From positions 1 through 64,000 of the forward strand of contig NZ_PPPU01000007.1 of NCBI RefSeq assembly GCF_006483455.1: a stretch of DNA of 64,000 bases, read 5' to 3'. Shown piece after piece: positions 45,926 to 54,832 of this stretch. Made by a program: the position numbers and the translations under genes. The first letter of the stretch is position 1, and every line of letters starts with the position of its first letter. The notes beneath the pieces were generated by a model that worked only from the letters and a program-made list of their open reading frames with translations, made no database searches and was not told where the DNA came from. This stretch comes from Methylomonas koyamae (GTDB lineage: Bacteria; Pseudomonadota; Gammaproteobacteria; Methylococcales; Methylomonadaceae).

Positions 45926-47176
45926 TTAACTGACCGGTTTGAATTTTACCGACTTGATTGCATTATCGTCGCGCTTGACGATCTCAATGACGTGGCCGTG
46001 GAGCTTAATGCTGGTGCCGGGCTCGGGGATGGTTTCCATATATTCGATAATTAAGCCGTTGAGGGTTTTTGGACCTTCGGTCGGCAAATCCCATTGAGTG
46101 ACGCGGTTTAGCTCACGGATGCTAACACCGGCATCGACCAAGTAACTACCGTCTTTTTGCGCTTTAATATCCGGTTCTTCTATCGCCAACTCGCCGACGA
46201 TCTCCTGCAACAGATCGTCGAGCGTAACCAGTCCCAATACGTCCCCATATTCGTCGACTACCAAGCCGATCCGCAATTTTTCCGCCTTGAAAATCTGCAT
46301 TTGCTTATGAATCGACGTGCTGGCCGGAATAAAAAACGGCTTGGCCAAACTGTTGACAATGCTTTGCTTGTCTAAATCGGCGTGGCTAATGCGGGATAGG
46401 GCGGTGCGAATATGCAAAAATCCGATCACCCGGTCGATATTCTTTTTGTAAACCGGCAGACGGGTATGTGGACTGGCTTGGAGCTGGCGAATGATATCTT
46501 CGATCGATTCTTCCAAATCGATACCGACGATCTCGTTACGGTGGGTCATGATATCGGTCACGCTGGCGGATTCCAGATCCAGAATACTCATCAGCATATT
46601 GCGGTAGCGGGCCGGCAGTTGGTGGTTGGCTTGAGACACTAGGCTTTTCAACTCGTCCTTATTCAAAGGCTCGGCAACTTCGCCCAATTTTTTACGTTTG
46701 ATCCCGAAAATGCGTAACAGGCCGCTCGATATCAAATTGATGGTCCATACCACCGGGTAAAACAGTTTCAATAACGGGGGATAAATCCATGCCGAAACGA
46801 ATGCCAGCAATTCCGGCTTTAGTGTGCCCAGAGTTTTCGGGGTAACCTCGGAGAATACTAAAATGGCGACGGTCAATAGTCCCATCGCGGCAGGAATGGC
46901 CTGATTACCGCCGATCCGGATTGCAATCACCGTCGTCAGCGCAGCAGCCAGAATATTGACGAAATTGTTACCGATTAAAATCAGGCCAAGCACGCGTTCC
47001 GGCCGTTTTAGCAGGCGATGGGTTTTAACGGCGCTTTTATGTTTTTTTTTGACGAGATGCTGCAACCGATAGCGGTTAAGCGTCATCAACGCTGTTTCAG
47101 AGCCCGAGAAAAATGCGGATATCAACAATAATACCGCCAGTATACCGAATAGTATACTTAGGGAAATTTCGTTCAA
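45926..47176 (-). CDS. corB: CorB/CNNM-family (DUF21-CBS) transporter
   Basis: A 416-residue membrane protein of the CorB/CorC (HlyC/CorC, CNNM) family, linked to magnesium and cobalt export. The DUF21 membrane domain opens with SAFFSGSETALMTLNRYRLQ and continues with ILIGNNFVNILAAALTTV and VFSEVTPKTLGTLKPE. Two CBS domains follow from about residue 205 (IMTHRNEIVGIDLEESIEDI and RIGLVVDEYGDVLGLVTLDDLL), then the C-terminal CorC_HlyC domain with DGSYLVDAGVSIRELNR. The acidic ends near the membrane helices fit the family. It is convergent with corA. Confidence 0.93.
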   Translation of the reverse strand: MNEISLSILFGILAVLLLISAFFSGSETALMTLNRYRLQHLVKKKHKSAVKTHRLLKRPERVLGLILIGNNFVNILAAALTTVIAIRIGGNQAIPAAMGLLTVAILVFSEVTPKTLGTLKPELLAFVSAWIYPPLLKLFYPVVWTINLISSGLLRIFGIKRKKLGEVAEPLNKDELKSLVSQANHQLPARYRNMLMSILDLESASVTDIMTHRNEIVGIDLEESIEDIIRQLQASPHTRLPVYKKNIDRVIGFLHIRTALSRISHADLDKQSIVNSLAKPFFIPASTSIHKQMQIFKAEKLRIGLVVDEYGDVLGLVTLDDLLQEIVGELAIEEPDIKAQKDGSYLVDAGVSIRELNRVTQWDLPTEGPKTLNGLIIEYMETIPEPGTSIKLHGHVIEIVKRDDNAIKSVKFKPVS

Positions 47177-47208
47177 AACAAACGTACTCTGGGTTGTGTA
47201 ACAAGAGC

Positions 47209-47238
47209 TTAGTTTCTATGCTGGGCAAAATTTGTCAA
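47209..47238 (-). promoter_or_regulatory. Possible promoter for the corB-like gene
   Basis: A perfect TTGACA on the minus strand at 47238-47233 lies about 57 bases upstream of the corB start. The -10 at proper spacing is weak (AACTAA or GAAACT), so this rests mainly on the -35. Confidence 0.3.
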
Positions 47239-47329
47239 GCTGAAAACCGCGTGCCGATCCGAAGCATTTGCCGGAGATTGAACTAAACTACATCAACTAG
47301 ACGGCGCAATCGGCTGAAATCCGGCGATT

Positions 47330-47358
47330 TTGACAATCCCGGACTTCGATGCTTAACT
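47330..47358 (+). promoter_or_regulatory. Possible sigma-70 promoter for the fleQ-like gene
   Basis: TTGACA at 47330-47335 is followed, after exactly 17 bases, by TTAACT at 47353-47358. The -35 is perfect and the -10 matches three of six positions. It lies 55 bases before the start codon. Confidence 0.4.
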
Positions 47359-47412
47359 TGAAATTCGATTGTTCCCTCCCTTCGTATCCAAGTAGTTTCA
47401 GAGAACACACGC

Positions 47413-48825
47413 ATGGCATTGCCGGAAATTTTGCTGGTTGACGATAACCTTAATCGCGCACAACAAGTCGAAACGGTGCTCCGGTTTTTGGAATACCGGG
47501 TGATTACGGTCAGCGGCAATCAGTACGAATCGGTATTGGCCGGGCAAGATGCTTTCGGCGCGGTGTTTGTCGGTAGTGGCGATCGCCAAGCCAGCCTGAT
47601 TAAAGCGATAGCCGACGCGACGGGGGATACGCCGATCATTCTGCTAGCGGAGCCCGGTAACGGGCAGCAGTTGCTGAGTACTATTCAACAATTGGTCAGT
47701 AAAGTCGTGGAATGGCCGACGGTCTATCCGACACTCATCGACATATTGGACGAATTGCCCAAACCAGAATCGACTGCGCACAAGCCGCAAACCAATAAAG
47801 GCTTGGCCGGAATCAGTAAAGCAGTACAGAAAACCCGCGAACTGATCGATCAAGTCGCCAAATCCGATGCGACCGTACTCATTCTCGGCGAGTCGGGGAC
47901 CGGTAAGGAAGTTGTCGCCCAAGCCCTGCATCGGGCATCCGCCCGCAGGGACAAGCCGTTTGTGCCAGTCAATTGCGGAGCGATTCCGGGCGAACTGTTG
48001 GAAAGCGAACTGTTTGGCCATGAAAAAGGGGCGTTTACCGGAGCCTTGACATCGCGCCAGGGCCGATTCGAGATGGCCGAGGGCGGTACCTTATTTCTCG
48101 ACGAGATCGGCGACATGCCGATGCCGATGCAGGTCAAGCTTTTGCGCGTATTGCAGGAACGGACCTTCGAACGGGTCGGCAGCAATAAAACCATCCGCTG
48201 TGACGTCCGTATCGTCGCCGCCACCCACCGCCATCTGGAACAGGAGATTATCGAAAAACGTTTTCGGGAGGATTTGTTCTACCGGCTGAACGTATTTCCG
48301 ATTGAAGTGCCGGCGTTGCGGGAGCGGGCTGAAGACATCCCGTATCTGATCAACGATTTGATTGCCCGCATGGAAGCGGCGAACCGTGGCAGCGTCAGCT
48401 TAACGCCGCGGGCGGTTGCCGTCCTGATGCAACACAGTTGGCCGGGCAACGTGCGCGAGTTGTCGAATTTGATCGAACGCTTGGCGATCATCAGCCCGGA
48501 TTCACCCGTGGATGCCGGCGACTTACCGGAAAAATTCCAAGCGTACGAAGTGCCCGACACGGTTCAATTGCAGCTGCCGGAACCTGATATCCATGTGGTC
48601 CGTCCAGCCGCACGCGAAGCGCTGGCCAAGCCGATACAGGGCGCGGCCGCGGTGCAATTGCCGGAGCAAGGCATCGATTTAAAAGAATACTTGACCGACT
48701 TGGAAAACGAACTGATCCGCCAAGCCTTGGAAGAGTGCAATGGCGTGGTCGCCCATGCCGCCAAATTGCTGAACATGCGCAGGACCACGTTAGTGGAAAA
48801 ACTGCGCAAAGTGGATGCCGCCTAA
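47413..48825 (+). CDS. fleQ: FleQ-like sigma-54-dependent activator
   Basis: A 470-residue enhancer-binding protein laid out like FleQ/FlrA, the master regulator of flagellar and biofilm genes that also binds c-di-GMP. The N-terminal 120 residues are receiver-like (EILLVDDN) but the usual phospho-accepting Asp is missing: the position near residue 52 reads VFVGSG. The AAA+ domain has Walker A GESGTGKE at 159-166, the sigma-54 contact GAFTGA at 206-211 and [17 protein letters not shown]. The C-terminal helix-turn-helix ([22 protein letters not shown]) is nearly diagnostic for FleQ. No flagellar genes lie in the window, and a GGDEF/EAL protein is about 12 kb away. Confidence 0.9.
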   Translation: MALPEILLVDDNLNRAQQVETVLRFLEYRVITVSGNQYESVLAGQDAFGAVFVGSGDRQASLIKAIADATGDTPIILLAEPGNGQQLLSTIQQLVSKVVEWPTVYPTLIDILDELPKPESTAHKPQTNKGLAGISKAVQKTRELIDQVAKSDATVLILGESGTGKEVVAQALHRASARRDKPFVPVNCGAIPGELLESELFGHEKGAFTGALTSRQGRFEMAEGGTLFLDEIGDMPMPMQVKLLRVLQERTFERVGSNKTIRCDVRIVAATHRHLEQEIIEKRFREDLFYRLNVFPIEVPALRERAEDIPYLINDLIARMEAANRGSVSLTPRAVAVLMQHSWPGNVRELSNLIERLAIISPDSPVDAGDLPEKFQAYEVPDTVQLQLPEPDIHVVRPAAREALAKPIQGAAAVQLPEQGIDLKEYLTDLENELIRQALEECNGVVAHAAKLLNMRRTTLVEKLRKVDAA

Positions 48826-48841
48826 GCGGCGGCGGTTTTTT
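48817..48841 (+). terminator. Rho-independent terminator overlapping the fleQ stop codon
   Basis: Stem GCCGCC/GGCGGC with the loop TAAGC contains the fleQ stop codon, then GG and a run of T. The stem is therefore partly coding, which is unusual but seen in compact genomes. Confidence 0.7.
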
Positions 48842-48886
48842 GTCCGGCCGCCAGATTTGTGCGGTAGCAATCCAACCCCGGCCAAG

Positions 48887-48895
48887 TGTTAGACT
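48887..48895 (+). promoter_or_regulatory. Possible extended -10 promoter for the M20 gene
   Basis: TGTTAGACT ends 32 bases before the start codon. It has the TGn extension plus a four-of-six -10 hexamer; no good -35 is visible. The same string occurs before algA. Confidence 0.35.
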
Positions 48896-48927
48896 AAGGC
48901 TTTGCCACTGCAGCAGCCTTCATAACC

Positions 48928-50169
48928 ATGCCAGAATCGAATAACTCGACCCATCCAAGTAACGGAAACGGCCGATATGGCGGTGCCGTTGCCGAAATCT
49001 TCGACTATGCCGGCGAAATCAGCGTTTGGCGGCAGCGTATCCATGCTCATCCTGAACTTTGCTTTCAGGAGTTTGGCACTGCCGATTTCGTCGCAGAAAA
49101 ATTAACGGAATGGGGGATACCCATCCACCGCGGCTTGGGTAAAACCGGTGTAGTCGGCATCGTCAAGTCCGGTCTTTCGGAAAATGCGATAGGCCTGCGA
49201 GCCGATATGGACGCATTGCCGATCCAGGAACAAAACCGCTTCGCCCATGCCTCGGTTTATCCCGGCAAAATGCACGCCTGCGGCCACGACGGCCATACCG
49301 CAATGCTGCTGGCCGCCGCACGCTATTTGGCCAAGCAGCGCAACTTCGACGGCACCGTGTATCTGATTTTTCAACCGGCAGAGGAGGGCGGCGGTGGCGG
49401 CGACGCCATGATCCGCGACGGCTTGTTCGAGCGTTTCCCGATGCAGGCCGTGTTCGGCATGCACAATTGGCCGGGTTTGCCGGCCGGCAGTTTTGCCGTC
49501 AGCCCGGGGCCGGTGATGGCCTCATTAAATACCTTCCGGATCACGATAAATGGCAAAGGTTGCCACGCCGCGCTGCCGCATTTGGGTCTGGACCCGACAC
49601 CGGTTGCCGCGCAAATTATTTTAGCGCTGCAAACTATTCTGACGCGTAACACCAATCCGTTGGCGGCGGGGCTGATTTCGGTGACTATGATGCACATCGG
49701 CGAAGCTACCAACGTGATTGCCGAACGTTGTGAACTGGCCGGTACGGTGCGGACGTTTTCCGCCGAACTGCTGGATATGATAGAAGCGCGCATGGCCGAA
49801 ATCGTCCACCATACCTGTTTGGCGCACGGCATGACCGGCGATTTCGAATTAACCCGCAGCTATCCGCCAACGGTAAATCATGCAGAGCAAGTCGTAATTT
49901 CCCGGCAAGTCATGGCTGGCATCGTTGGCGAAGAACAGGTTTTCGAACAACAGCCCACCATGGGGGCCGAGGACTTTGCCTTCATGCTGCAACGCGTACC
50001 CGGCAGTTACTGCTTCATCGGCAACGGCGACGGCGGTCACCGGTTAGCGGACCACGGCGCCGGTCCGTGTACGTTGCACAATCCCAGTTACGATTTTAAC
50101 GACGCCATTTTGGCGTTGGGCGCCAGTTACTGGGTCAGATTGGCCGAAACCTGCTTGGCGTTCGCCTGA
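48928..50169 (+). CDS. M20-family amidohydrolase
   Basis: A 413-residue metallopeptidase-fold amidohydrolase of the hippurate hydrolase/IAA-amino-acid hydrolase group (M20D). Metal and catalytic motifs are visible: GLRADMDALPIQE, KMHACGHDGHTAMLL with the ligand cysteine and histidines, FQPAEEGGGGGDAMI and FGMHNWPGLPAGSF. The dimerisation domain is at about residues 200-320 and AEDFAFML near residue 351 supplies the last ligand. Such enzymes remove acyl groups from amino acids; the substrate here is unknown. The gene is monocistronic and preceded by an extended -10 sequence. Confidence 0.92.
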   Translation: MPESNNSTHPSNGNGRYGGAVAEIFDYAGEISVWRQRIHAHPELCFQEFGTADFVAEKLTEWGIPIHRGLGKTGVVGIVKSGLSENAIGLRADMDALPIQEQNRFAHASVYPGKMHACGHDGHTAMLLAAARYLAKQRNFDGTVYLIFQPAEEGGGGGDAMIRDGLFERFPMQAVFGMHNWPGLPAGSFAVSPGPVMASLNTFRITINGKGCHAALPHLGLDPTPVAAQIILALQTILTRNTNPLAAGLISVTMMHIGEATNVIAERCELAGTVRTFSAELLDMIEARMAEIVHHTCLAHGMTGDFELTRSYPPTVNHAEQVVISRQVMAGIVGEEQVFEQQPTMGAEDFAFMLQRVPGSYCFIGNGDGGHRLADHGAGPCTLHNPSYDFNDAILALGASYWVRLAETCLAFA

Positions 50170-50176
50170 CAGTTGG

Positions 50177-50213
50177 CTGCCACAGTGTGTAAGCTGTCTG
50201 ACAATTGTGGCAG
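50177..50213. repeat. Inverted repeat after the M20 gene
   Basis: CTGCCACA and TGTGGCAG form a perfect eight-base inverted repeat separated by 21 bases, just after the stop codon. There is no T run, so it is a weak terminator at best. Confidence 0.5.
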
Positions 50214-50345
50214 GAGTCTCGAAGAACTGCGGTCTCTTCGGCGCGTCAGACCGGCTGCAAATGGTTGAAAGCCAATAAAACTTGAGCGTTTGGCCCAGCC
50301 TATGCTGCAGCGTTGGTGAGTTCCATCAACCCAACGGTGAGCGCC

Positions 50346-50555
50346 ATGCAAGCATTGAACGAAATGACCGAACTTGGCTATGCCCGGACCATGTTCATTG
50401 AAAACCTCAGCCACCAATTTATTGCCGCCACCGGCTGCGGCGTCTACGCCTACTTGGATCCGGTCGATGTCAGCGGTTTGTTCAACAATTATGTCAACGA
50501 CAATCTGCCGATAGAAGCCTTCATCAGGCAATGCGTGAAAGACGTACTGAAGTAA
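50346..50555 (+). CDS. Small protein of unknown function
   Basis: I do not recognise this 69-residue protein. It starts MQALNEMTELG, has no signal peptide or membrane helix and seems compact and soluble, with a mix of hydrophobic and acidic residues and the segment NFIENL-like helix before QFIAATGCGVYAYLDP. The ATG at 50346 is preferred to a TTG at 50313 because GGTGAG lies five bases before it. The gene is free-standing between the M20 gene and the end of the convergent mgtC-like gene. It could be a small regulatory or structural protein; coding status is probable, not certain. Confidence 0.5.
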   Translation: MQALNEMTELGYARTMFIENLSHQFIAATGCGVYAYLDPVDVSGLFNNYVNDNLPIEAFIRQCVKDVLK

Positions 50556-50594
50556 AAATCGCAGCGTGGTGTTGGCCGCAGCTGCTCTAGCAAA

Positions 50595-51341
50595 TCAGTT
50601 GCGGGCAAAAGACAACTGGTAACCGGCCAGAAACACCTGTTGCTCCAGCGTCTCGCTGATTGCGGGAATCGATACCTTTCGGTTGTCGGTGGCAATCAGC
50701 ACCAAATGCCATTCTTCACCGTGCAGGTCTTTGCTCATCGAAATCGACCCTTCCGCCAGCCGGTAACCCATGGTCTGGGCCAACTGTTCCAAATCGGTTT
50801 GCCGCGGGCGGTGGCCGGGTTTGAAACGTAGCAAAACCGCAATGGCGTGCTTGGAGGGGAGTACGGTTTCGATCCAGCCACCCCAGATCATCGTCGCCGA
50901 CGCGATCAAGGCCAGTAGGATCGCTGCCAGATAAAAGCCGGCGCCGCATAGGATGCCGATCGCCGATGAGGCCCAAATCGACGCTGCGGTGGTCAGCCCG
51001 CTGATATTCAGGCCTTCCTTCATGATGACGCCGGCGCCGAGAAAGCCGATACCGGTGACGATGCCTTGAATCACCCGAGTCGGATCGGCCGTCGCCGTCA
51101 GCGGCAATAAGCCGCCGAACCAGAATTGCGGGTAACCGACGATGACGGTAACCGCCGCCGAGGCCATACAGACCAAGCCGTAGGTGCGCATGCCGGCAGC
51201 GCGGCCGTGGTAGGAGCGTTCGTAACCGACCACCATGCCCAACAACAGCGCGCCGACGATGTTCATCAGTATCACTGCGCTGGCCTCGAGCTGGGCGGCA
51301 GACCAAAACGAGATCAAGCGGTCGGCAGAGATCGGATTCAT
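50595..51341 (-). CDS. mgtC: MgtC-like membrane protein
   Basis: A 248-residue inner-membrane protein of the MgtC/SapB family. The membrane part (residues about 20-150) contains the hallmark VVGYERSYHGRAAGMRTYGLV and GIVTGIGFLGAGVIMKEGLNI blocks. A C-terminal ACT-like domain of about 75 residues (LEQLAQTMGYRLAEGSISMS to the end) follows. MgtC proteins support growth in low magnesium or inside hosts by acting on the ATP synthase; the role in an environmental bacterium is unclear. It begins 26 bases after the gspD stop and on the same strand, so it may be read through from the secretion operon. Confidence 0.9.
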   Translation of the reverse strand: MNPISADRLISFWSAAQLEASAVILMNIVGALLLGMVVGYERSYHGRAAGMRTYGLVCMASAAVTVIVGYPQFWFGGLLPLTATADPTRVIQGIVTGIGFLGAGVIMKEGLNISGLTTAASIWASSAIGILCGAGFYLAAILLALIASATMIWGGWIETVLPSKHAIAVLLRFKPGHRPRQTDLEQLAQTMGYRLAEGSISMSKDLHGEEWHLVLIATDNRKVSIPAISETLEQQVFLAGYQLSFARN

Positions 51342-51367
51342 AAAGCGATTGCCGCTATGCGGTAGCG

Positions 51368-53656
51368 TTATTGCTCACTGGGCTCGACTTTCTCGACCTC
51401 AGCTTCGAAAGGTTTTTCGAAATAAATGCCTGACAACTTGCGTTTGAATTCTTGCGTAATATCTTGTGCGTCCTGGCGGCTTTTCATGACTCTAGGAGTA
51501 AGCAGTACCACCAGTTCTGTTTTGTCGTTATTTCTTAACGTGCCTCCGAATAGTGGGCCAATCAACGGTAGCTCGTGAAAAAAAGGGACTCCATCACGTG
51601 AATAGTTGTTTTTATCTTTGATAAGCCCGCCTAGAACAATTGTTTCACCGCTCTGAATTGCAACGCTACTTTCAATTTCTCTTTTCTGAATAGTTGGAGA
51701 ATCGATGTTTTTGCTCGTGGTTGTTTCCGTGGCTTCATTAACACTTTGTAAAATATCCATTAGTACTAATCCGCTGGAATTAACCCTTGGCCTCACTGAA
51801 AGGTTGACTCCAGTATCGATCATCTGAATTGAGCTGGTCTGAATCGGGGTGCTATTGGCTCCGCCAGCTGTTAAATTGGTGGAAACTGAAGAGCGAATCG
51901 GTACCGAATCCCCGACTTTTATTGATGCTTCCTGATTGTTCAACACCATCAATGAAGGGGAAGAAATAACATTAATGTTTCCTTTTGTGGCGCTAGCGCT
52001 CAGTACCGCGTTAATATCTTTAGAATTGCTTGAAAAGGCATAAGAAAAACCTCCCGTGGCTACTCCCTCAGCTGCATCTTTTGCTAATTGTGTTAGATTC
52101 AGCCCGTTGTCGGCTCCTCCAGTTATTACATTGGTTCCACCGTTATCGTGACTGAAATACCATTGGAGGCCGTACTTCAGGTGATCGTTGAGAGTTACCT
52201 CCACAATTGTCGCATCAATCATCACCTGCAACGGCAACACGTCCAGTTGCTTCAACACACGCTGAATCACGGCATATTCCTGCGCCGTAGCGACGATAAT
52301 CAACGCGTTATTGCCTTCGTCGGCCAGGATTTTGACGTTGGGCATATCGTTATTGTTGCCGCCGCCACTGCCGCTGCCGCCGCTCAAACTGCCGCCGAGT
52401 GCGCCGGAGCTGCGGTTGGCGGAACGGTCGGTGCGGTCGCTCAAGGTTCGTTCGCTGGCGGAATCCTGTTGCCGGTTAGTGCCGGTGCTGCCGCCCATGC
52501 TGCTGGTGCTGGACGAGGTACCGCTGGAGCTTTTGTTGGTCGCCGACAGGGATTTGCGGCCCGAAGCGATCGAGGCTTTGCTGCTGCGTTGCACGCCGCT
52601 ACCGAAAATGCCGCTCAAGGTGTCGGCCAGATCGCCGGCGCTGACGTGCTGGCAACGGTAGACGTTGACGCCGCCGGCCGCAGCCGGATTGATCCGGTCC
52701 AGCCGCAACACCCAGTTTTCAATGTCTTTCAGGTAATTGGCTTGATGAGTGATAGCCAATACCGCGTTCAGGCGTTCGATTTCGATGAAACGGAAGAAAC
52801 TGGCTTCTTCGTCCTTGGCTTTTTTGTTGTTAAAAATCTGTTCCAGTTCTTCGATAATCTTGCCGGCGCTGACATTGGCCGGGGTGAATAATGCAAAGGA
52901 GCGGCCTTTCATGATATCGATATCGAAAGTATTGACCACTTCCATGGCACGGGCGACTTCGTTACCGGAACCGGCCACCAATAAAATATTGCGGCTCGGG
53001 TCGACATGCAGAACCGACTTTTCCGGCATCAGCGGCTTCAGGATCTCGGACAGCTCGGTCGCGGCCACGTTTTTCACCGGGATGATGCGTACCTGATAGC
53101 CGTTCGGCATCTTGGCGCTGGTCAGCGAGTTGATCGAACTGCTGTACAAGGCCTCGTTGGCCGGTTTGATCAGATACATTCCGCCTTGCTCGGTCAACGC
53201 GGCGTTATTCAAACCCAGCAGCATGTCCAGAGTCGGCAGCAGCTCGTCCTTGGTCAGCGGCTTCGAGGTTTGCAGAGTGACCTTGCCGGTGACTTGCGGG
53301 CTGATCGTGTAATTGCGGCCCATGATGTCGCTCAGGATCACCTTGGCGACTTCGCCGAGGTCGGCATCGTCGAAATTCAGGCTGTATTCGCCTTTGGTGC
53401 CGGATTTGGCGGCGGTACTGGGCGTATTGTGGGCGGTAATGCTGGCTTCACCGTTCGGGAACAATTCGACTTTGGTGGTCCGGTTCTCGGCCGATTTATC
53501 CGCATTCGCCAGTTCCGGAATGGGCTGGTCGTCGCCGATCCGCTGGTTGTCGGCAATCGGCAATTTTTGGTGCAACTGCGGGCCGATATACTCGCAGCCG
53601 GCCATGGACAGCGCCAACACCAACATCGGGGGAACGCCAATTTTGTTAGTTGTCAT
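51368..53656 (-). CDS. gspD: Type II secretion secretin GspD
   Basis: A 762-residue outer-membrane secretin. The ATG at 53656 is preferred to two upstream ATGs because it starts a lipoprotein signal (MTTNKIG then LALSMAGC) and overlaps gspC by 11 bases. The N0-N3 domains follow: SLNFDDADLGEVAKVI, the ISPQVTGKVTLQT segment, GYQVRIIPVKNVAATELSEIL and IERLNAVLAITHQANYL. A long Ser/Gly-rich insert, near residues 365-445, precedes NVKILADEGNNALIIVATAQEY. The secretin domain contains VMIDATIVEVTLNDHLKYG and the conserved VPLLGxxF-like ELPLIGPLFGG near the end. The 3' third of the gene is clearly AT-richer. Confidence 0.93.
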   Translation of the reverse strand: MTTNKIGVPPMLVLALSMAGCEYIGPQLHQKLPIADNQRIGDDQPIPELANADKSAENRTTKVELFPNGEASITAHNTPSTAAKSGTKGEYSLNFDDADLGEVAKVILSDIMGRNYTISPQVTGKVTLQTSKPLTKDELLPTLDMLLGLNNAALTEQGGMYLIKPANEALYSSSINSLTSAKMPNGYQVRIIPVKNVAATELSEILKPLMPEKSVLHVDPSRNILLVAGSGNEVARAMEVVNTFDIDIMKGRSFALFTPANVSAGKIIEELEQIFNNKKAKDEEASFFRFIEIERLNAVLAITHQANYLKDIENWVLRLDRINPAAAGGVNVYRCQHVSAGDLADTLSGIFGSGVQRSSKASIASGRKSLSATNKSSSGTSSSTSSMGGSTGTNRQQDSASERTLSDRTDRSANRSSGALGGSLSGGSGSGGGNNNDMPNVKILADEGNNALIIVATAQEYAVIQRVLKQLDVLPLQVMIDATIVEVTLNDHLKYGLQWYFSHDNGGTNVITGGADNGLNLTQLAKDAAEGVATGGFSYAFSSNSKDINAVLSASATKGNINVISSPSLMVLNNQEASIKVGDSVPIRSSVSTNLTAGGANSTPIQTSSIQMIDTGVNLSVRPRVNSSGLVLMDILQSVNEATETTTSKNIDSPTIQKREIESSVAIQSGETIVLGGLIKDKNNYSRDGVPFFHELPLIGPLFGGTLRNNDKTELVVLLTPRVMKSRQDAQDITQEFKRKLSGIYFEKPFEAEVEKVEPSEQ

Positions 53657-54257
53657 TGAGTGTCTCGGGTATTTCATTGGGTGCTTGTTCAATCGGTCTG
53701 GCATTGACGTTGGCCGGCGCCGGGGGCCGGGGCGCGGGTTTACCGGGCGGCGGTTTGATTTGTGCTCGCGGTTTGCGCAACATGACCGGCTTGTCCTGGC
53801 CGGCTTGTTGCAGGATGACCCGGTCGGCCAGAATCTGTTTCAATTGCCAGCCGGATATACTTTGTTCTTCGCCGATCTTCAGGAATTTCCGCGCTTCGTT
53901 ACGCTTGCTGAACAGCGCGGTCGGTTTGCCGCCCTTATCGTAAATACCGATCAGCGACCAGTCGTCGATCTGGCTGGTGTCGCTGTTCTGCATGGGGTCG
54001 TTGGCTTTGGTTTCGACCAGCGGCCGGCGCCCCTCGATAAAAATCGGCCGCTCGACGATATCGTTGTAACTGTCGATAGGGCGCGGGGCATCAGCGATAG
54101 CGGGTAGTTGTTCGGCCTCGAATCCGATTTGGTCTCGGGCCGCCAGCTGGCCGTCGAGTTCCTGCGCCGCATAACGGCTGACAAGCCACTCGCCGCCGAG
54201 GCCGGTGCCGAGTGCGGCGCAAGTCAGCAATTGCAAGCGTAACAACTTACGATTCAT
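53646..54257 (-). CDS. gspC: Type II secretion protein GspC-like
   Basis: A 203-residue inner-membrane protein with a short cytoplasmic start, one membrane segment (residues 9-27) and a periplasmic homology region (RPIFIEGRRPL, WSLIGIYDKGGKPTALF, WQLKQILADRVILQQ) that docks to the secretin. The C-terminal 40 residues are Pro/Lys/Ala-rich and there is no PDZ domain, which is shorter than Pseudomonas or Vibrio GspC. It overlaps gspM by four bases and gspD by 11. Confidence 0.85.
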   Translation of the reverse strand: MNRKLLRLQLLTCAALGTGLGGEWLVSRYAAQELDGQLAARDQIGFEAEQLPAIADAPRPIDSYNDIVERPIFIEGRRPLVETKANDPMQNSDTSQIDDWSLIGIYDKGGKPTALFSKRNEARKFLKIGEEQSISGWQLKQILADRVILQQAGQDKPVMLRKPRAQIKPPPGKPAPRPPAPANVNARPIEQAPNEIPETLNDN

Positions 54258-54832
54258 GACGCCTTGGCCCGCATAAAGCTGACGACTTGAAAGCTGACAT
54301 TCAATTGCGAGCTCGGCTCCAGCTTGTTATTGCTGCGGTTGCGCGCGCCGCGTACCGGCGAAATGTCCAGCTGGTCGACCAATAACAGCGGGACGTTGGT
54401 TTCCAACGCGTATAACACGGCGCGTAAGGCCTCCATGCTGCAGCTCATGCGGACTTTGACCAGGATCCGCATGAAACCGTCTTCAGTTTTGCCAGGTAAT
54501 CCCTGAGTGCTGGTCAATTGGCCGCCGGCGTCGGTTACGGCAGTTTTGATGATGTTTTGCAATTCCGCCGATGCCAGCGATTCGGTATCGCTATCGCTCA
54601 AATAGCCTTGCTGTTGAAACTGTTGATGCAGAAAATCCAGGTTTTGAGCCACGCTGTCGCGGCGGGCAGCAATGGTTTGCTGGCGTTGCAGGCGGAATAA
54701 CAAGGTTTCCTTCTGCTCCCGGTAATCCAGCCAGGTGTTGAACAGCGGCAACAGGGCGGCCAACACCACAACCAGCACCACTGCAGCCAACAGGCCCAAC
54801 GCCAGCCAACGCTGATAGCGGGCTTCATTCAT
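54254..54832 (-). CDS. gspM: Type II secretion protein GspM-like
   Basis: A 192-residue protein with a single membrane helix (residues 10-32, WLALGLLAAVVLVVVLAALL) followed by a coiled-coil stretch and a ferredoxin-like periplasmic domain, with FMRILVKVRMSCSMEALRAVLYALE near residue 120. Such proteins pair with GspL in the inner-membrane platform. The start is the ATG at 54832, overlapping gspL by eight bases; a longer frame upstream is a shadow of gspL. Confidence 0.85.
   Translation of the reverse strand: MNEARYQRWLALGLLAAVVLVVVLAALLPLFNTWLDYREQKETLLFRLQRQQTIAARRDSVAQNLDFLHQQFQQQGYLSDSDTESLASAELQNIIKTAVTDAGGQLTSTQGLPGKTEDGFMRILVKVRMSCSMEALRAVLYALETNVPLLLVDQLDISPVRGARNRSNNKLEPSSQLNVSFQVVSFMRAKAS

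Noticed and set aside
50177-50213. Strong terminator after the M20 gene
   Set aside because: The inverted repeat is good but the loop is long and there is no T run, so I list it only as a repeat.
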